Notes: a model not told the origin generated them from the sequence alone. A stretch of 31,375 bases of DNA from DATAXP01 sp036272935 (GCA_036272935.1 DATAXP010000018.1:1-31375); one strand, 5' to 3'; shown: positions 1-10,500, counted from the first letter of the stretch. Translations and numbers: made by a program.

Positions 1-119
1 ACAGCGCGGCCGTGACGGTCCTGCGCTGCTGCTACCCGCCGGATAAGCCGCTGCGCGCCCGCGCCGACTACATCGCCTGGAACCCCACCCTCGGCCTGCA
101 ACTCCTCAAACTCGCCTGA
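1..119 (+). CDS. C-terminal end of an unidentified protein (partial)
   Basis: An open frame enters from the left edge (first full codon at base 3) and stops at TGA 117-119, giving about 38 residues that end in NPTLGLQLLKLA. The codon use is GC-rich like the neighbouring genes, which suggests a real gene end. I do not recognise the family from this short tail and assign no function. It is convergent with the kelch gene, with only 40 bases between the stops. Confidence 0.5.
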   Translation, partial: SAAVTVLRCCYPPDKPLRARADYIAWNPTLGLQLLKLA

Positions 120-159
120 TCCGACTTTGCAGTCCTCCTGCCCGTTTAATGCCTGCCGA

Positions 160-1188
160 TCATTTTTCGCTCGACAAACCCCACACTTCCGGCGATCGGT
201 AGCCCGGACGCGCTTCGCCGCTGACGACCACCGTCATGCCACGCCAGAGGGCCGTCGGCGCGGTGGCACGTGAGAAGGGGGCCGCGCCAAGGGCCGACCA
301 ACGATCGGCCACGGGGTCATACGCCAGCACGTCGCGCGGGAAGCCGGGATGCGCGGTCTCGGGCTTGAAGCCGACGTTCGCGCCGTCGTCGCCGCTGACG
401 ATGAGCAACCGTCCCTTGGCATCGCGCGCCGCGGGACTCGGCGCCGCGACTGCCGAGCGCGGCATGTCGGCAAGCCGTCGCCAACCATCGCTCGGCCGAA
501 AGCGCCAAGCATCCCGCAGATACTCGCGCACCGGCTTGCCATCGGCGCCTGCGGAAAGGCGCGTGCCACTGAACAGGTAAAAGCTGTCATCATCCGAACC
601 GGCAACGGCGAGCATGCGCTCAGGACCGGGACACGCATCGAGCTGCCGCCACGAAGCTGCCGGCTGAGTAAGATCGAGTGCCCACAACGTTCGCAAGCAG
701 CGCGTCGCCTCGGGCCGATCGAAGCCGCCGGCGATGTACATCACGTTGCCCACGAGTGCGCCGCTGGCGAACGCGCATGGCTGCGGCAACGGCGGTAGCG
801 GGTCGATCTGCAATCGCCCATCGCGCCACGCCAGGCGGAACACCTCGGTGAAGTGCTGCTGGGCATCGCCGCCGCCAGCACAGATCACTCCGTCGTAAAA
901 CGACGCCGAAACTCCATACGCGTTCGGCCGCGGCAACCGTGCCACTTGCTGCCACGATCCCGCCGGGTCGTCGAGCAGCCACACATCGTCGTACCAGCGC
1001 TTGGTGCCCCCTTCCCAAGGTCGGCGCTCGGGGAAGTTCGCTCCGCCCGCCACGATCAATGCCCCGTCACTGGAGCCGGCGAACATCGATGCGAACCCTT
1101 CGCGATCGGGCAGCGCGGGCAACGGTTTCCACTGGAGCGCGTCAGCGCCGATGAGCATGCAACTCGAAAGCATCAACAAGTGCAGCAC
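160..1188 (-). CDS. Exported kelch-repeat protein, N-acetylneuraminate epimerase (NanM)-like
   Basis: A protein of about 342 residues made of kelch-type beta-propeller blades. Repeated GG motifs followed by W or Y residues are visible, such as VAGGANFPERRPWEGG (about 46-61) followed by a DDVWLLD strand. The closing GEARPGYRSPEVW (324-336) resembles the GEAKPGLRT end of E. coli NanM, the periplasmic mutarotase that interconverts sialic-acid anomers. The first ~16 residues are hydrophobic (LHLLMLSSCMLIGADA) and look like a signal peptide. I chose the GTG at 1188 because GGAGAGG precedes it by about 5 bases. The frame stays open to 1326, but that extension looks non-coding. Planctomycetes carry many kelch proteins of unknown substrate, so the fold is secure and the sialate substrate is only an inference. 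No other sialic-acid genes are in the window. Confidence 0.75.
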   Translation of the reverse strand: MLHLLMLSSCMLIGADALQWKPLPALPDREGFASMFAGSSDGALIVAGGANFPERRPWEGGTKRWYDDVWLLDDPAGSWQQVARLPRPNAYGVSASFYDGVICAGGGDAQQHFTEVFRLAWRDGRLQIDPLPPLPQPCAFASGALVGNVMYIAGGFDRPEATRCLRTLWALDLTQPAASWRQLDACPGPERMLAVAGSDDDSFYLFSGTRLSAGADGKPVREYLRDAWRFRPSDGWRRLADMPRSAVAAPSPAARDAKGRLLIVSGDDGANVGFKPETAHPGFPRDVLAYDPVADRWSALGAAPFSRATAPTALWRGMTVVVSGEARPGYRSPEVWGLSSEK

Positions 1189-1244
1189 AACATCCTCTCC
1201 CGGCGGCCAACATACCACATGGCTAGGCGCCGACGGCGAATGAA

Positions 1245-1260
1245 TCGACAGGCGTGTCGA
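1245..1260. other. Small inverted repeat in a divergent intergenic region
   Basis: TCGACA-GGCG-TGTCGA is a perfect 6-bp inverted repeat between the divergent kelch and pseudopilin genes. A further TTCGACA half-site follows at 1265-1271. It could be an operator or a small hairpin; nothing else supports either reading. Confidence 0.25.
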
Positions 1261-1415
1261 AAGATTCGACAGCGCTGACGACTCGCATGGCCGAAGTTTG
1301 CCAGCAAACCTGCTGTTTTGGGCCATTTTCGCCGATTGTGCCCCCAGGCACGTGCATTGCTCTACGACGCCCGCTTTGCGGTAGACGTTCTGAAGTCACT
1401 TGGGAGGTGCGAGCA

Positions 1416-2273
1416 ATGGTACGAACGCGTCGTGGTTTTACGCTGCTGGAGTTGGTGGTCGTGATCGCCATTCTGGCGGCGCTGGCTGGGTTGGTGCTCA
1501 ACAAGATCGATTGGGTTCGCAGGCAGGCCACGATGGCTGTCGGTGCCAACACCTGCGGCGAAGTTTCCAATAACATTCAGGAGTATCTGACGTTGACGTC
1601 CGAGCTGCCCAACGGCATGGACTCGTTGCTCGACACGACCGGCGCGGTGTACACCAAGCTGATCGGCACGACCGACGCGGTCGGAAGCCTGCCGACGACG
1701 ATCACCGTGAGCTCGATGGGAGGGACGGGGAGCGACAAGCGGCTCAACTCACTGGTCCGGATGGGAATGAGCTTTGTCAACGATCACTCGACCACAAGTA
1801 CCAACGCCACCGACAGCGGCACCAGCGCTCGAGCGATTAGCAACGACTATCCGGCCGGCAGCGCCACGGGCTCGGTCAGCGCGAATGCCTCGGCCAATAT
1901 GGCAGTGGTGCTCACCGGTACGAGCGTCTGGAACTCGGTGTACCCGGCCAATATTTGGGCCGGGACGACGAGCACGTCAACGACGATGGTCATCGACTCC
2001 AACGGCACCAATGCTTCGCTGGTGGCCTTGGGAGTCGGACCGGGCAACTCGATGAACGGCACGACCATGGTCACGCCGCCGCAGTACCCTGGGCCCGACT
2101 CGAACCTTTACTACTATCGGTACGTCGCACTCTTTGCCGTGTATTCCGACGGACGACGGGCCGAACTGAAAACGGTCATCGAGCCATTCGGCCGCACGAT
2201 CGACAGCGAGCTGTCGAACTTCAATTCGTCGACACCGAACGAAGTGCCGCCGGGATCGCGCACGCCTGAATAG
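1416..2273 (+). CDS. Type IV pilin-like / type II secretion pseudopilin
   Basis: A 285-residue protein with a class III (prepilin) signal. MVRTRRG is followed directly by FTLLELVVVIAILAALAGL, with cleavage expected after Gly7, glutamate at position +5 (E12) and then the hydrophobic helix. A prepilin peptidase would process it and it would assemble into a pilus or secretion pseudopilus. The ATG at 1416 has a good Shine-Dalgarno (GGGAGGTG, 1402-1409), so the open upstream frame from 1254 is not used. The rest is Ser/Thr/Gly/Asn-rich. It ends with a conserved-looking stretch around YYYRYVALFAVYSDGRRAELKT. It lacks the H-x9-DG signature of the common planctomycete DUF1559 pseudopilins, so the exact subfamily is unknown. 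No other pilus genes lie nearby. A strong terminator follows. Confidence 0.8.
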   Translation: MVRTRRGFTLLELVVVIAILAALAGLVLNKIDWVRRQATMAVGANTCGEVSNNIQEYLTLTSELPNGMDSLLDTTGAVYTKLIGTTDAVGSLPTTITVSSMGGTGSDKRLNSLVRMGMSFVNDHSTTSTNATDSGTSARAISNDYPAGSATGSVSANASANMAVVLTGTSVWNSVYPANIWAGTTSTSTTMVIDSNGTNASLVALGVGPGNSMNGTTMVTPPQYPGPDSNLYYYRYVALFAVYSDGRRAELKTVIEPFGRTIDSELSNFNSSTPNEVPPGSRTPE

Positions 2274-2310
2274 CTGGCGCGGCGAGATCGTTGCTGGCCA
2301 ACCGCGCTAT

Positions 2311-2371
2311 GGCGCCGTTCGACTTTTGCAAGATCGTCCCGCTTGCGAGGTCGGGCGGCGCCTGGCTTTTT
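2311..2371 (+). terminator. Nested intrinsic terminator after the pseudopilin gene
   Basis: Outer arms GGCGCCGTTCGAC (2311-2323) and GTCGGGCGGCGCC (2350-2362) pair with two mismatches. Inside them GCAAG (2328-2332) pairs with CTTGC (2342-2346). A run of five T follows at 2367-2371. This is the shape expected for a rho-independent terminator, 38 bases past the pseudopilin stop. Confidence 0.6.
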
Positions 2372-2383
2372 AGCGTGCATGAT

Positions 2384-2401
2384 GGGCTCGTGGACGAGCC
2401 C
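2384..2401. terminator. Hairpin between convergent genes
   Basis: GGGCTCG-TGGA-CGAGCCC is a perfect 7-bp stem with a 4-base loop, 25 bases beyond the stop of the metal-binding protein gene on the minus strand. It may end transcription of that gene. There is no clear T-run, so the role is tentative. Confidence 0.4.
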
Positions 2402-2425
2402 CGCTAAGCGGCGGAATGACGGTTA

Positions 2426-2953
2426 TCACCGGACGATCTTGGCGTGGAAACCGGCAGCGTTGAGCGCCGCGATCACCTCGGCCGGCGAGAAGCGCCCTTC
2501 GACCACGAAGCGCGTCTCCTTCGGCTTCAGCGTGTCGCCGGTGACCCCTTTCACGTCCTTGACCGCACCCTTGACGGCCTTCATGCAGCCGCCGCAGCAG
2601 TTGTGAATGTTGGTCAGTTCCAAGCGGGCAACCGATCCCTTCGCCGCGCCGCTGTCGTCCTTCATCTTCAGGTCGGCGTGGTTGCTCACGCCATGGAAGC
2701 CGGCATGGGCGATCGCCTCGATCGCCTTCTCCGCCGCGCGGGCATCGTCGGCCTTGACGACCGTGGTGGCAGCCTCCTTGTCGACTTCGACCGTCACACC
2801 GGGAATGTCCTTCACCGCGTTCTCGATGCCCTTCACGCACGCATTGCAGCAGATGTGCATCTCGGACAGCTCGACCTTCACCTCGGCTGTGCCCACGGCG
2901 GCCCAGCCCCAGGTCGACGCGGCGACAATCATCACTCGCAGTGACGCATGCAT
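2426..2953 (-). CDS. Exported tandem heavy-metal-associated (HMA-like) domain protein
   Basis: A 175-residue protein with an N-terminal signal-like segment (about 1-23, ending GTAEV) and two copies of a ferredoxin-like HMA fold of about 65-70 residues. Copy one (25-89) has MHICCNACVKGIENAV; copy two (108-175) has IHNCCGGCMKAVKGAV. Each is followed by the usual beta-alpha-beta pattern ending in an NAAGFHAKI- or AHAGFHGV-type strand. HMA domains bind Cu(I), Zn or Hg through CxxC. Here the motif reads CCxxC (35-39 and 119-123), so an extra cysteine is conserved in both copies. AAGGA lies 8 bases before the ATG at 2953. An exported metal chaperone, scavenger or sensor is the likely role; the metal is unknown and no metal ATPase is adjacent. 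Confidence 0.75.
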   Translation of the reverse strand: MHASLRVMIVAASTWGWAAVGTAEVKVELSEMHICCNACVKGIENAVKDIPGVTVEVDKEAATTVVKADDARAAEKAIEAIAHAGFHGVSNHADLKMKDDSGAAKGSVARLELTNIHNCCGGCMKAVKGAVKDVKGVTGDTLKPKETRFVVEGRFSPAEVIAALNAAGFHAKIVR

Positions 2954-3085
2954 GACTCGGTTCCTTGCTGTCTTGAGAAAAGGCTCGTGGACCGCCTTGG
3001 TGGTTGCGCCGTCACTTTGCCGGTTGTGGCGGCATGAGTCAAGAACAAAGCGGCCGGGTGGACACGGCTATGCGAAAGGAGAACA

Positions 3086-4432
3086 TTATGTTCCTTCGAC
3101 CACTTCGATCTGGCTGGCTTGCCTGGCTTCGATTTGCGGCAAGCCGTTGCGGAGCACGATCGTGCCGTCAACGCGGATGGTCTTGTCGCGCAGGTCGCGA
3201 GGCGGATCGGCCAGGCCTTTCTCGGCCAGTTCCTTGAGCGCTTCCTTGCGCAACACCACCGTGAAATTCTCCTTGTTGCGGAAGTCGGCCAGCGAGTTCA
3301 GAAAGCCCATCGTGCCGCCGTTGATCACGGTTCCACCGCGCACCACCAGCTCGACCTTGCAATGCTGATCGATGTGCTTCGTGGCTTCGCTGGCCAGAAT
3401 CGTCTGTCCCGGTCCGGGAGCGGGCGACGACGCAGGCTTGACGATCGCTTCGTGTCCGGCAGCCAGGCCCGGCAGACGGACATCGTCGTTGACCGTAAGC
3501 TGCACGGCAGTCCACACCGGTCGATGATCGGAGCCGAACGTCGAGTTTTCGATGACTGCCGGCTTGAACGCGGTCGCCTGCGGGCCGACGGCATAGATGT
3601 TGTCGATCGGCGAGCTGGGAAACGACGGGAACGTAGGCTCGGTGCTCTTGATGCCGAGGTTGCGCATTTTCAACCCGCCGACAATGCCGGCAGCGAACAG
3701 GGCGTGCGTGTCGTCGTAGCCGTCGGCGGTGTCGCCGAACAAGTCGTGCCCGTTCTTCCGGTCGGAATGGCCGACGTTGAAATCGCCGCCGACGATGCAG
3801 TTGTAGGAGGGCCAGAACTGGCGGTCGTCCAGCACGCCAACGGCAATGGTGGCGGCGACGAACTCGCGCTTCTGGGCGTTCGAGTAATCGTCAGGCCCGT
3901 TGGCCCCGCGCGAGCTTTTGAGGTGTACCACGGCAAACGTCGTTTTCAGCGCGTCGATCCGCGCCCACAGGAAGCCGCGCACGTCGTCGGCCGGCTTGCG
4001 GATGCCGAGCTTCCACTGCGGCTCGAGCAGCAACTCCGGCGGTGCGTCCTTGCCGGCCACGTAGTCAGGCGATGGGTCGTACTCGATCACCTCGCTCAGC
4101 GGCCAGCGACTGACGATGCCCACTTCGAACGCGCTGAAATCGGGCTCGTCGCTGGGCGTGAAGTCGGAACACACCGCCTCGTAACCGTCGAGGCCAACGC
4201 ACTCGCGCACCGCGCGCAGCACGTCCAACGACGTGACTTCCTGCAACAACAGGATGTCGGGCCTCACGGCTTTGCCGAACCGCTCGAACTCCTCGCGGCG
4301 CTGGTAGATCGCCTCGGTGGTGAATCCTTCGTGGACGTTCCACGTGGCGATGCGCACCTCGGCGGCCGGAAGCACCACCGGAAAAAGATTAGCCATCACC
4401 ACGATGGCGAGCGAACGAAGTCGATAATCCAT
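3086..4432 (-). CDS. Exported endonuclease/exonuclease/phosphatase-fold enzyme with a C-terminal beta domain
   Basis: A 448-residue protein with a signal peptide (about 1-24, cleavage near PAAEV) and a complete EEP catalytic domain (about 25-310). Visible motifs are ATWNVHEG (29-36), LLLQEV with the metal-binding Glu (61-66), VVHLKS (168-173), GGDFNV (215-220), SPIDNIY (274-280) and GSDHRPVW (300-307), so all metal and catalytic positions are present. Family members cleave phosphodiester bonds in nucleic acids, phosphoinositides or other phosphoesters; the substrate cannot be read here. After a Pro-rich linker, about 343-445 form a second domain with an OB-fold look (GQTILASEATKHID...KVELVVRGGTV). 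I start at ATG 4432 because it gives a proper signal peptide. It lies 84 bases downstream of the giant PEP-CTERM gene on the same strand. Confidence 0.8.
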   Translation of the reverse strand: MDYRLRSLAIVVMANLFPVVLPAAEVRIATWNVHEGFTTEAIYQRREEFERFGKAVRPDILLLQEVTSLDVLRAVRECVGLDGYEAVCSDFTPSDEPDFSAFEVGIVSRWPLSEVIEYDPSPDYVAGKDAPPELLLEPQWKLGIRKPADDVRGFLWARIDALKTTFAVVHLKSSRGANGPDDYSNAQKREFVAATIAVGVLDDRQFWPSYNCIVGGDFNVGHSDRKNGHDLFGDTADGYDDTHALFAAGIVGGLKMRNLGIKSTEPTFPSFPSSPIDNIYAVGPQATAFKPAVIENSTFGSDHRPVWTAVQLTVNDDVRLPGLAAGHEAIVKPASSPAPGPGQTILASEATKHIDQHCKVELVVRGGTVINGGTMGFLNSLADFRNKENFTVVLRKEALKELAEKGLADPPRDLRDKTIRVDGTIVLRNGLPQIEARQASQIEVVEGT

Positions 4433-4503
4433 GAGCGCAACTGCCTCGACAGAGACAAAGGACCGGTGATCACCATACCTTGCCCGTAGCGGCGGTGGCA
4501 ATG

Positions 4504-4544
4504 GTTAGCCGCGTGGTCAGCGCGTTGCAAGCGACGCGGCTAAC
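4504..4544 (-). terminator. Long inverted repeat spanning the stop codon of the giant gene
   Basis: GTTAGCCGCGT (4504-4514) and ACGCGGCTAAC (4534-4544) form a perfect 11-bp stem with a 19-base loop. The TGA stop of the giant gene (4519-4517) lies in the loop, so one arm encodes its last residues. There is no T-run downstream. It may be a transcription or RNA-stability element, or a dispersed palindrome that has landed on the gene end. Confidence 0.45.
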
Positions 4545-7500
4545 TCCTTCGCCTTGCGTCGACGGCGGCGAAGCGCGTGCGCTCCCAGCCCGGCGGCGGC
4601 CAGCGCGCCCAGCATCAAGCTGCCCGGCTCGGGCACTGGTGTCCACACGAGCTGTTCGTTGGTGCCTGAGAATTGAACAACAAAACTGTAGCCGTTGAGC
4701 GTCTGATTGTTGGCAATCGTGAACACGTCGGCGGAGTCGTAGCCGTTCAATGCGCTGATGCCGGTGACAATGTTCCACACTTCGGTCTGGTTCCAGAATG
4801 CCGAGTTGGTCGGAGCGGCCCCGGCGCCGAAATTGAGGTGCAGCACCGGCGCGGTGCCCGCGACCGCCGACATCGTCATGGCATGCCCGCCCAGCGCGAC
4901 CTGGTCGTAGGCCACGCCGGCCTGAGCAGCGCTGTTGGTCGCGCTGGTGAGATCCCACAGGTACTCGCCGCTGACGGTCAGGTTGCTGGCCACATTGAGT
5001 ATCCCAACCGTGTTGCCGACGTTCGGATTGCTGTTGCCGGGCGAGAGGACCGCGTCGTGCGCCGTGTTGCCATCACCGGCGACGACAACACTGGGGGCCG
5101 CGACCGTGCCACTGCCGGCCAGGATTCCAGGGCTGGTGGCCGAGCTGTTGACGGTTACTGTTCCGCCGCTGGTGACCGATCCGCTGACCAACAGCGCGCC
5201 GGAGTTGATGTTCGTCGTGCCGGCGTAGCTGCTCGTGCCGCTGAACACCTCGGCGCTGTTGGCCACGCCGGAAAACACGAGGCTCATGTTGCCGGTGACC
5301 TGGCCGGCGAACGTCGAGTACGCGGCAGCCGTGGGCGAGACGCTGAGCGTGCTGCCGGTGGCCGACGAATCGGTGACCACTCCGTGGCCGTCGCTGGAGA
5401 GCGTGCGAACCGTGTCGCTGAAGCCGTGCAGGTCGAAGATGCTGGTCGCCGAGCTGCTGGTGAGCGTGAGGTCGGTGCGCGGATTGGAGGGGTAGGTGCC
5501 GTTGCCGGGCAACACATTGCTGGCCCCCAGGAACAGCGTGCTGCCGTTGGTGATGTCGGTCGGGCCGTTGTAGTTCTGCGGCGAGCTGACGGTGAAGTCG
5601 GCCGTCGACTGATTGTTGCCGTTGAAGATCACGTCGCTGCCGGTGCTGGTGCCGGTGAGCGCGCCGGTGATGTTCACGTTGACGTTCGCGCCGCCGGCGT
5701 CGAACTCCAGCGTGCGGCCGTCCTTGGTGAGCACGCCGGCGAGTGTGGTGTTGCTGCCGGGGGCGAGGCCGATGTTCGCCGAACTGCTGGTGGCGCCGCC
5801 GACCGTGATATTGCCGCCGAAGCTGTTGTTGCCGACGAAGGCCAGCGCGGCGCCAACGGTGGCCAGCCCGGTGCCGCTGATCGTGATCGGGTTGTTGTCG
5901 GTGTAATTGCCGGTGTTGGTGAAGACCAGCGACGCGCCGGAGCTGACGGTCACGGCGCCGGAGCCGAGCGCCTGGTTGGCGGCTGCAACCAGCACGCCTT
6001 GGCTGACGGTCAAACCGCCGCTGAAGTTGCCCGCCGCCCCGGCGATGAACGCGCCGAGGCCGGTCTTGTTGAAGCTGCCGGAGCCGTTGATCGCGCCGGC
6101 GTCGGTGAAGGTACCGCTGGTGCCGACGTTCCAGATATTCGCGCCGCTGAGCGTGGTGGCAGCAGTATAGCTGCCGGTGGTGCTGTTGATGTCGGAGCCG
6201 TTCATCGCCAAGCCTTGGGTGCCCAGGTCGCCGCCGTTGGCGATGGTGAGCGTGGCGGCGTTGAGGGTTGTGGTGCCGGAGTAGTTACTGCCGGCGTTGG
6301 TCAGCGTGAGCGTGCCGTCGATGACGACGTTGCCGGTGCCGGTGATGGCGCCGCCGAACGTCCCCGCGCCGCCGGTCTGATCGAAGACCACGGTGCCGCC
6401 ATTGAACAGTTCGATGGGGTTGTTACCGAAGCTGGCGGCATTGCCCGACACGGTGCCGCCGTCGACGATGACCGGAGTGGAGCCGCTGTTGGTCCCCAGC
6501 AGGACTAGGGTGCCCGAGCCGAGCTTGGTGATCGCGGTCGAACCGCCGATGGTGCCGGTGCTGGTAAGCGTGAGGCCGCTATCGACAAAGATGCCGCCGT
6601 TGGTGGTGGTGCCCCACAGGTTGTTGGCGAGCGTGAAACTACCGGCGTAGTCGGCGATCGTGCCGCCTGAGAACGTGATCGTGCCGGTGCCCACGCTCGT
6701 GCCCGAGGCGATGGCGATCGTCCCGCCAAACAACAGCGTTCCGCCGGAGTAATTGTTATTGGTGCCGGTGAGGGTGAGCGTCGAAGTACTGCCGCCTGAG
6801 GTCCAGAGTTGGCCGCCGCCGGTGATCTGACCACCATAGCTGCCACCGCCGCCCACGGCGATATCGGTGCCGGTCTGCAAGTACACGATGCCTGTGCTCG
6901 CACCATTCAATGCCGTCAATCCATAGCCGCCTCCGGAGAAGGTCGCCGTCCCGGCAACATTCAGGTTGGGGATGTTCCCCGGACCGCCCCAAACTCCTTG
7001 AACATTGAGCCCTGCTCCGACGGCGACGGAATAAGTGTTGGTGTCGTACCAGTGGCCGCCGTTGGCCAAGGTGAGCACGCCGCTCGAGACCGTCGTGCCA
7101 CCGGAATAGCTGCTGTTGCCGGTGAGCGTGAGGTTGCCCGTGGAAACCAATCCGCCGGAACCGGTGATGTTGCCGCCGAAGCTGCCGCCGGCGACCGTTA
7201 GTGCGCCGCTGGTGGTAAGCACGCCGGCTCCATTGAGGTTGCTGATCGTCGCGGCATTGGCGAACACCAGGTTGCCGCTGTCGGTCACGGTGCCGAGCGT
7301 TTGGGCCGCGTTGGTGAAGCTGGCCGTGGCGCCGGAGGCGATCGACAGAGTGCCGGTAGCGGAGAGCGATCCGCCGCTGATCACGGCCAGCGTGCCGCTG
7401 CTGACCGTCGTGCCGCCAGCGTAGGAATTCGTGCCCGAGAACGTAACGGTACCGGTCGTGGTGACGCTGCCTAGTCCGTTGATCGAACCGCCGAAGCTGC

Positions 7501-10500
7501 CGCCGCTAATTGTGAGCTGCGTGCCGGATTGCACCAGGGTCAGTCCCCCGGTCCCTGTCAGCGCGCTGAGAGTGTTTGTCGTGGCGCCGCTGATTGCCAA
7601 CGTCCCGCCACTGAGGCTGAGCGTACCTAAGGAGGCGTCGATCTGCGGCGCAGTCACGGTGCTGCCCGAGCCGACAACAAGCTTTCCATTAGTCCAAAGT
7701 TTGAGAATACTTCCCGATCCAGTAATCGTCAGAGCGCCTCCGGCGGTAACGGTTACGTTGCCCGTTCCTTGAGCCGAATTGTTGTTCCCACCGACATACA
7801 TGCTGCTCGACGTCCACGTGGAACCGGTGCCGGTGATCGTTACGTTTCCCGTCCCCCCGCTTGCGGAACCGATATAAGCGCCGACCAGCGACGTGCCGGT
7901 AACGGTCGCGCCGCCGCTCACCGTGATTGATCCGCGGTCAAGACTCAGAGCGCCGAGGTTCAACTGCCATTGCGATCCGGTACCGGACACGGTGACCGTT
8001 CCCGTCGACCCAGCGCTGCCTCCAATCGCGGCATCGGCCCCCTCGATCATTAAAGCGCCGTTGGTGATGGTCACAGAACTATTGGCGCCCTGTCCGAGAT
8101 ACAAATACCCGATGTCCATCTGCGATCCCGCGTCGGTAACGAACGCGGTGCCGCCGTGTACCGAGGTGTCGCCGAGGTGCAAGTCGCCGCCATACACAAA
8201 CGCGCCGCCGCTGATGGTAAGCGAACCCGTGCCTCCGCCGCCCGCATAGATCGAACCGACGCTCAATTGCGTGCCGTTGCCGGACACCGTCGCGGCGCCC
8301 GTCGCGCCTGCGGCGCTGCCAATCGCCATCGACGAGGCATTGAGTGTTGCGCCGCCGGACAGCGTGAGTTGTCCATTACCGCCCGTGCCTCCGACGCTGA
8401 TGCCGTTGGCGAGGCTTACCGTTGTGCCGACCCCGGAGATTGTTGCCGTACCGAAATCTCCAAAAGCAACGCCCCTGGTCGTGAGATAGGTGCCGTTGAT
8501 TACGTTGAGCGAAGCTCCCACGCCGACGATGTTGATTCCGCCAACGCTGACCGTCGCCCCCGCTAGCGTTGAGTTGCCTGAGAAGGTGACACTCCCTCCG
8601 CCGCCGATCGCGCCGCCGAAACTGCCCCCGCCGACGGACAAAAACGTGCTACTCGTAGCCACCCAAATATTGCCCGTCCCGGTCAGGGTATTAATCGTGG
8701 CGAGAGAGAAACCTGTGAAGGTCAAGTTCCCGCTTAACATTGTGCCGACCGACGCAGCGCCAGCAATCGTGGCATTGCCCGAACTAAAGGTTGTGATCGT
8801 GGCGTCGCTCGAAAACGTGCTCGAGCCCGCTCCGGTAAGGCTGCTGATCGTCGCCGCGTTGGTGAACAACAGGTTGCCGGAGTTGGTGGCGTTGCCGAGC
8901 ACCTGGGACGTATTCTGGAAGCTTGCCGTGGCACCGGTGGAGACGCTCAGCGTGCCCGCCGACAGGCTGCCGGTGCTGCCGACGGTAAGCGTGCCGGCCG
9001 CGACGCTGACCCCAGCAGCGTACGACTGCGTATCGGCAAGCCACAGCGAGCCGCTGCCGAGCTTGGTCAGCGTGCCGGTGGAATTGATCGGGTCGCCGGT
9101 GAACGTGTAGGCGGCGCTCGTGGTGATGGTGACATTGGCCGGCGCCAGGGCGACGCCGCCGTTGCTCACGGTGACCGTTCCCGCGCCGGTATCGGTGAAC
9201 GTGACGGTGTTGGTGTTGGCGAACGTGGCGGCGCCGCTGGTGCCGCTGTCGATCCAGTTGGATTGCGTGGTGTTCCAGAGCTGACTTTGCGAAGCGGTCC
9301 AGATCAGGTTGCCGCTGGCGACCGCCGAGTTGGTAACGACCAAGTCAATTTCGCTCAGCGCGGTGTTGTCGAAAAGCTGGGCGGTCAACCCGGCGGACAG
9401 CGACAGGTTTGTTTCGTTGAGCGAGAACTGGCCGAGCGCACCGGTGTACGTGCCGCTACCGTAGCTGATCAGCGTGTACGAGCCGGCGCCAGTGACGCTG
9501 CCGGAGAGGCTGATCGTCTCGGTCCCCGGGCTGAGCGTCAGCGTCGAGCCGTTGAGCAAGTCGACCGCGCCATTGCCGCCGCCGACGTTGTTGAAGCCGA
9601 CCACCGAGCCGCTGGCCAGAGCCAGGCCGCTGGAGAGCGACAGGTTTCCGGCGACAGCCACCGTGCCGCCGTTATCGGCCACGATTCCGCTGATCGTGGT
9701 GCCGGCGGTGTCGCTGCGGAGCGTGCCGCCGACGTTGACGGTGACGTTGCCTGTGCCGAGCGCGGAGTTGGCCGCATTGGCCGCCACCAGCACGCCGCCG
9801 CCGATCGTCGTGCCACCCGTGTACAGGTTGGCAGCCGTGAGGGTCAGCGTGCCCGTTCCCTCTTTATCCAGAGCGACGTTGCCGTTGACGCTCGTGGTGC
9901 CGATCGCGGCAATGTACGTGGTGTTCGTCGAGCCATTGACGGTGAAGATGCTGGTCGAGTTCGTGTTCGAGTTGATGATGCCGGTGACGCTGTTGGCCGG
10001 GGTCAGCGGGTCGGTCGCCAACGAGCCCACCTGCTGGTTGAAGCCCGCCAGGTCGAGCGATCCTGCGGCGCTCCCCGCGTTGCCAAACGTCAGGTTGGCG
10101 CTCGTCGGCAGTGCGTTGCTGATGCCCAACTGCACCGTGCCGCTCTTGGCCGTGGCCAGGATCGTGTTTCCGGTGTAGCTGCTTTGGGCGTTGAGTTGGA
10201 TCACGCCCGAGCCGCCGGACGTGGTGACCGCGAACAATACTCCGCCGTCGCCGATGATCGGGGCGTTGGCCACCAGCGTCGTCGTCGAGCCGATCGCGGT
10301 GTAGAACGAAGCGGCCGGCACCACGTCGTTGGGGTTCAACACGATTTCGTTGTTGATCGTGAGCGTGCCAGAGCTGTGCTCGGAGATGCTCGCCCCGGAA
10401 TCGAGGAACCGCAACTGGCCGCTGCCGTCGAAGTCCATCGTCCCCTTGGTGTTGATGTTCAGGGCGGTGGCAACGTCGATGCGTCCGGCATTGTTGACGG

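Noticed and set aside
1254..1415. Longer start for the pseudopilin
   Set aside because: It would place about 54 residues before the prepilin signal, which must be near the N-terminus; ATG 1416 has a strong ribosome site.
3073..3237. AAGGAG followed by ATG 3088 on the plus strand, a possible small gene
   Set aside because: The frame runs antisense to the end of the EEP gene, is Arg/Cys/Ala-rich and resembles nothing; the ribosome-like site is probably chance.
3119..4489. 456-codon plus-strand frame opposite the EEP enzyme gene
   Set aside because: The opposite strand encodes a protein with every EEP catalytic motif and a signal peptide; the plus frame shows no domain.
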